Assembly (NCBI GenBank): GCA_035315065.1
Contig: DATFYM010000106.1
Coordinates: 1 to 14,958 of the forward strand
DNA length: 14,958 nt
Direction: 5' to 3'
Origin: DATFYM01 sp035315065
Lineage (GTDB): Bacteria > Acidobacteriota > Terriglobia > UBA7540
The notes under the pieces are model-generated. The model ran no database searches and was not told the origin of the DNA. It saw nothing but the letters and a program-made list of their open reading frames with translations. Of this stretch, positions 14,843 through 14,958 are shown piece by piece; the first letter of the stretch is position 1; each line of letters begins with the position of its first letter. A program made the translations under genes and the position numbers.

Positions 14843-14958
14843 GTGCGCCTGAGAGCGCTTGTGGTCGGAGAGGTGAAAGTCCTCTCCAAGTCAACGTAAC
14901 CTGTAACCGCCTGCAACTGCGTCGTCGCGAGACGGGGTGGGGAGCAGCAGGAGGTGAA
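14843..14958 (+). mobile_element. Group II intron, 5' end (runs off the window)
   Basis: GTGCGCC at 14843 fits the GUGYG start of group II introns. It is followed by GGAGAGG-TGAAAGT-CCTCTCC (hairpin, 14867-14887 area), AAGTCAACGTAACCTGTAACC and GGTGGGGAGC, all in the order seen in domain I of bacterial introns (compare the AGGGTGAGAGTCCC hairpin near the 5' end of Oceanobacillus IIC introns). The start abuts a stem-loop (14822-14838, 4 nt away); class C introns characteristically insert just after such hairpins. The reverse transcriptase/maturase and domains II-VI would lie beyond the window. No exon protein is interrupted; the nearest gene ends at 14674. Confidence 0.62.

Overview
The window looks like accessory DNA from a high-GC soil bacterium, most likely an Acidobacteriota member or a related metagenome bin. 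The basis is the fused serine/threonine kinase whose second half opens with the MTPERW...FLDRAC...EVESL leader I associate with acidobacterial kinases, a two-half PIN toxin pair, and interspersed repeats of the TCATTCTGAGCGGAG and GCGGGCGTCCCGCCCGC types. The phylum call rests on family and repeat recognition, not on a marker gene.

Layout. 1-1100: wreck of a toxin-antitoxin pair. The antitoxin tail and the PIN toxin N-terminal half are on the + strand and the matching C-terminal half is on the - strand. An attC-like (integron cassette) site lies between them in the orientation it would have behind the restored toxin gene. 1101-1440: a 340-bp element with 21-bp terminal inverted repeats (20/21 match), holding a promoter-hairpin-terminator series that could be a small RNA. 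1572-2711: an IS110-family element on the - strand, transposase broken by one amber codon, flanked by 12-bp direct repeats. 3165-4709: a GT39-type membrane glycosyltransferase with three separate lesions. 4776-4908: a 34-bp inverted repeat between convergent genes.

4942-9708 (- strand): the dominant gene, an intact 1588-residue protein laid out as kinase, AAA-type ATPase, helical/TPR-like region, kinase. It looks like a PknK-like sensor kinase with a complete second kinase gene joined in frame. 9769-10680 (- strand): a KAS III/thiolase-fold pseudogene with two frameshifts and Asn where the catalytic Cys is expected.

10854-14674 (+ strand): three intact genes in a row, a secreted Asp-box (sialidase-like) beta-propeller protein, a TauE/SafE-type (TSUP) permease, and an enolase-superfamily enzyme close to hydroxyproline dehydratases/epimerases. 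Repeat-rich spacers separate them, so they are probably not one tight operon. 14685-14842 is a cruciform-like pair of 28-bp inverted repeats, and a group II intron appears to begin directly after it and run off the window.

Overall, the left two thirds is a decaying, mobile-element-rich region (four broken genes) around one large intact signalling gene, and the right third holds working metabolic or surface genes. I found no CRISPR array, rRNA or tRNA.
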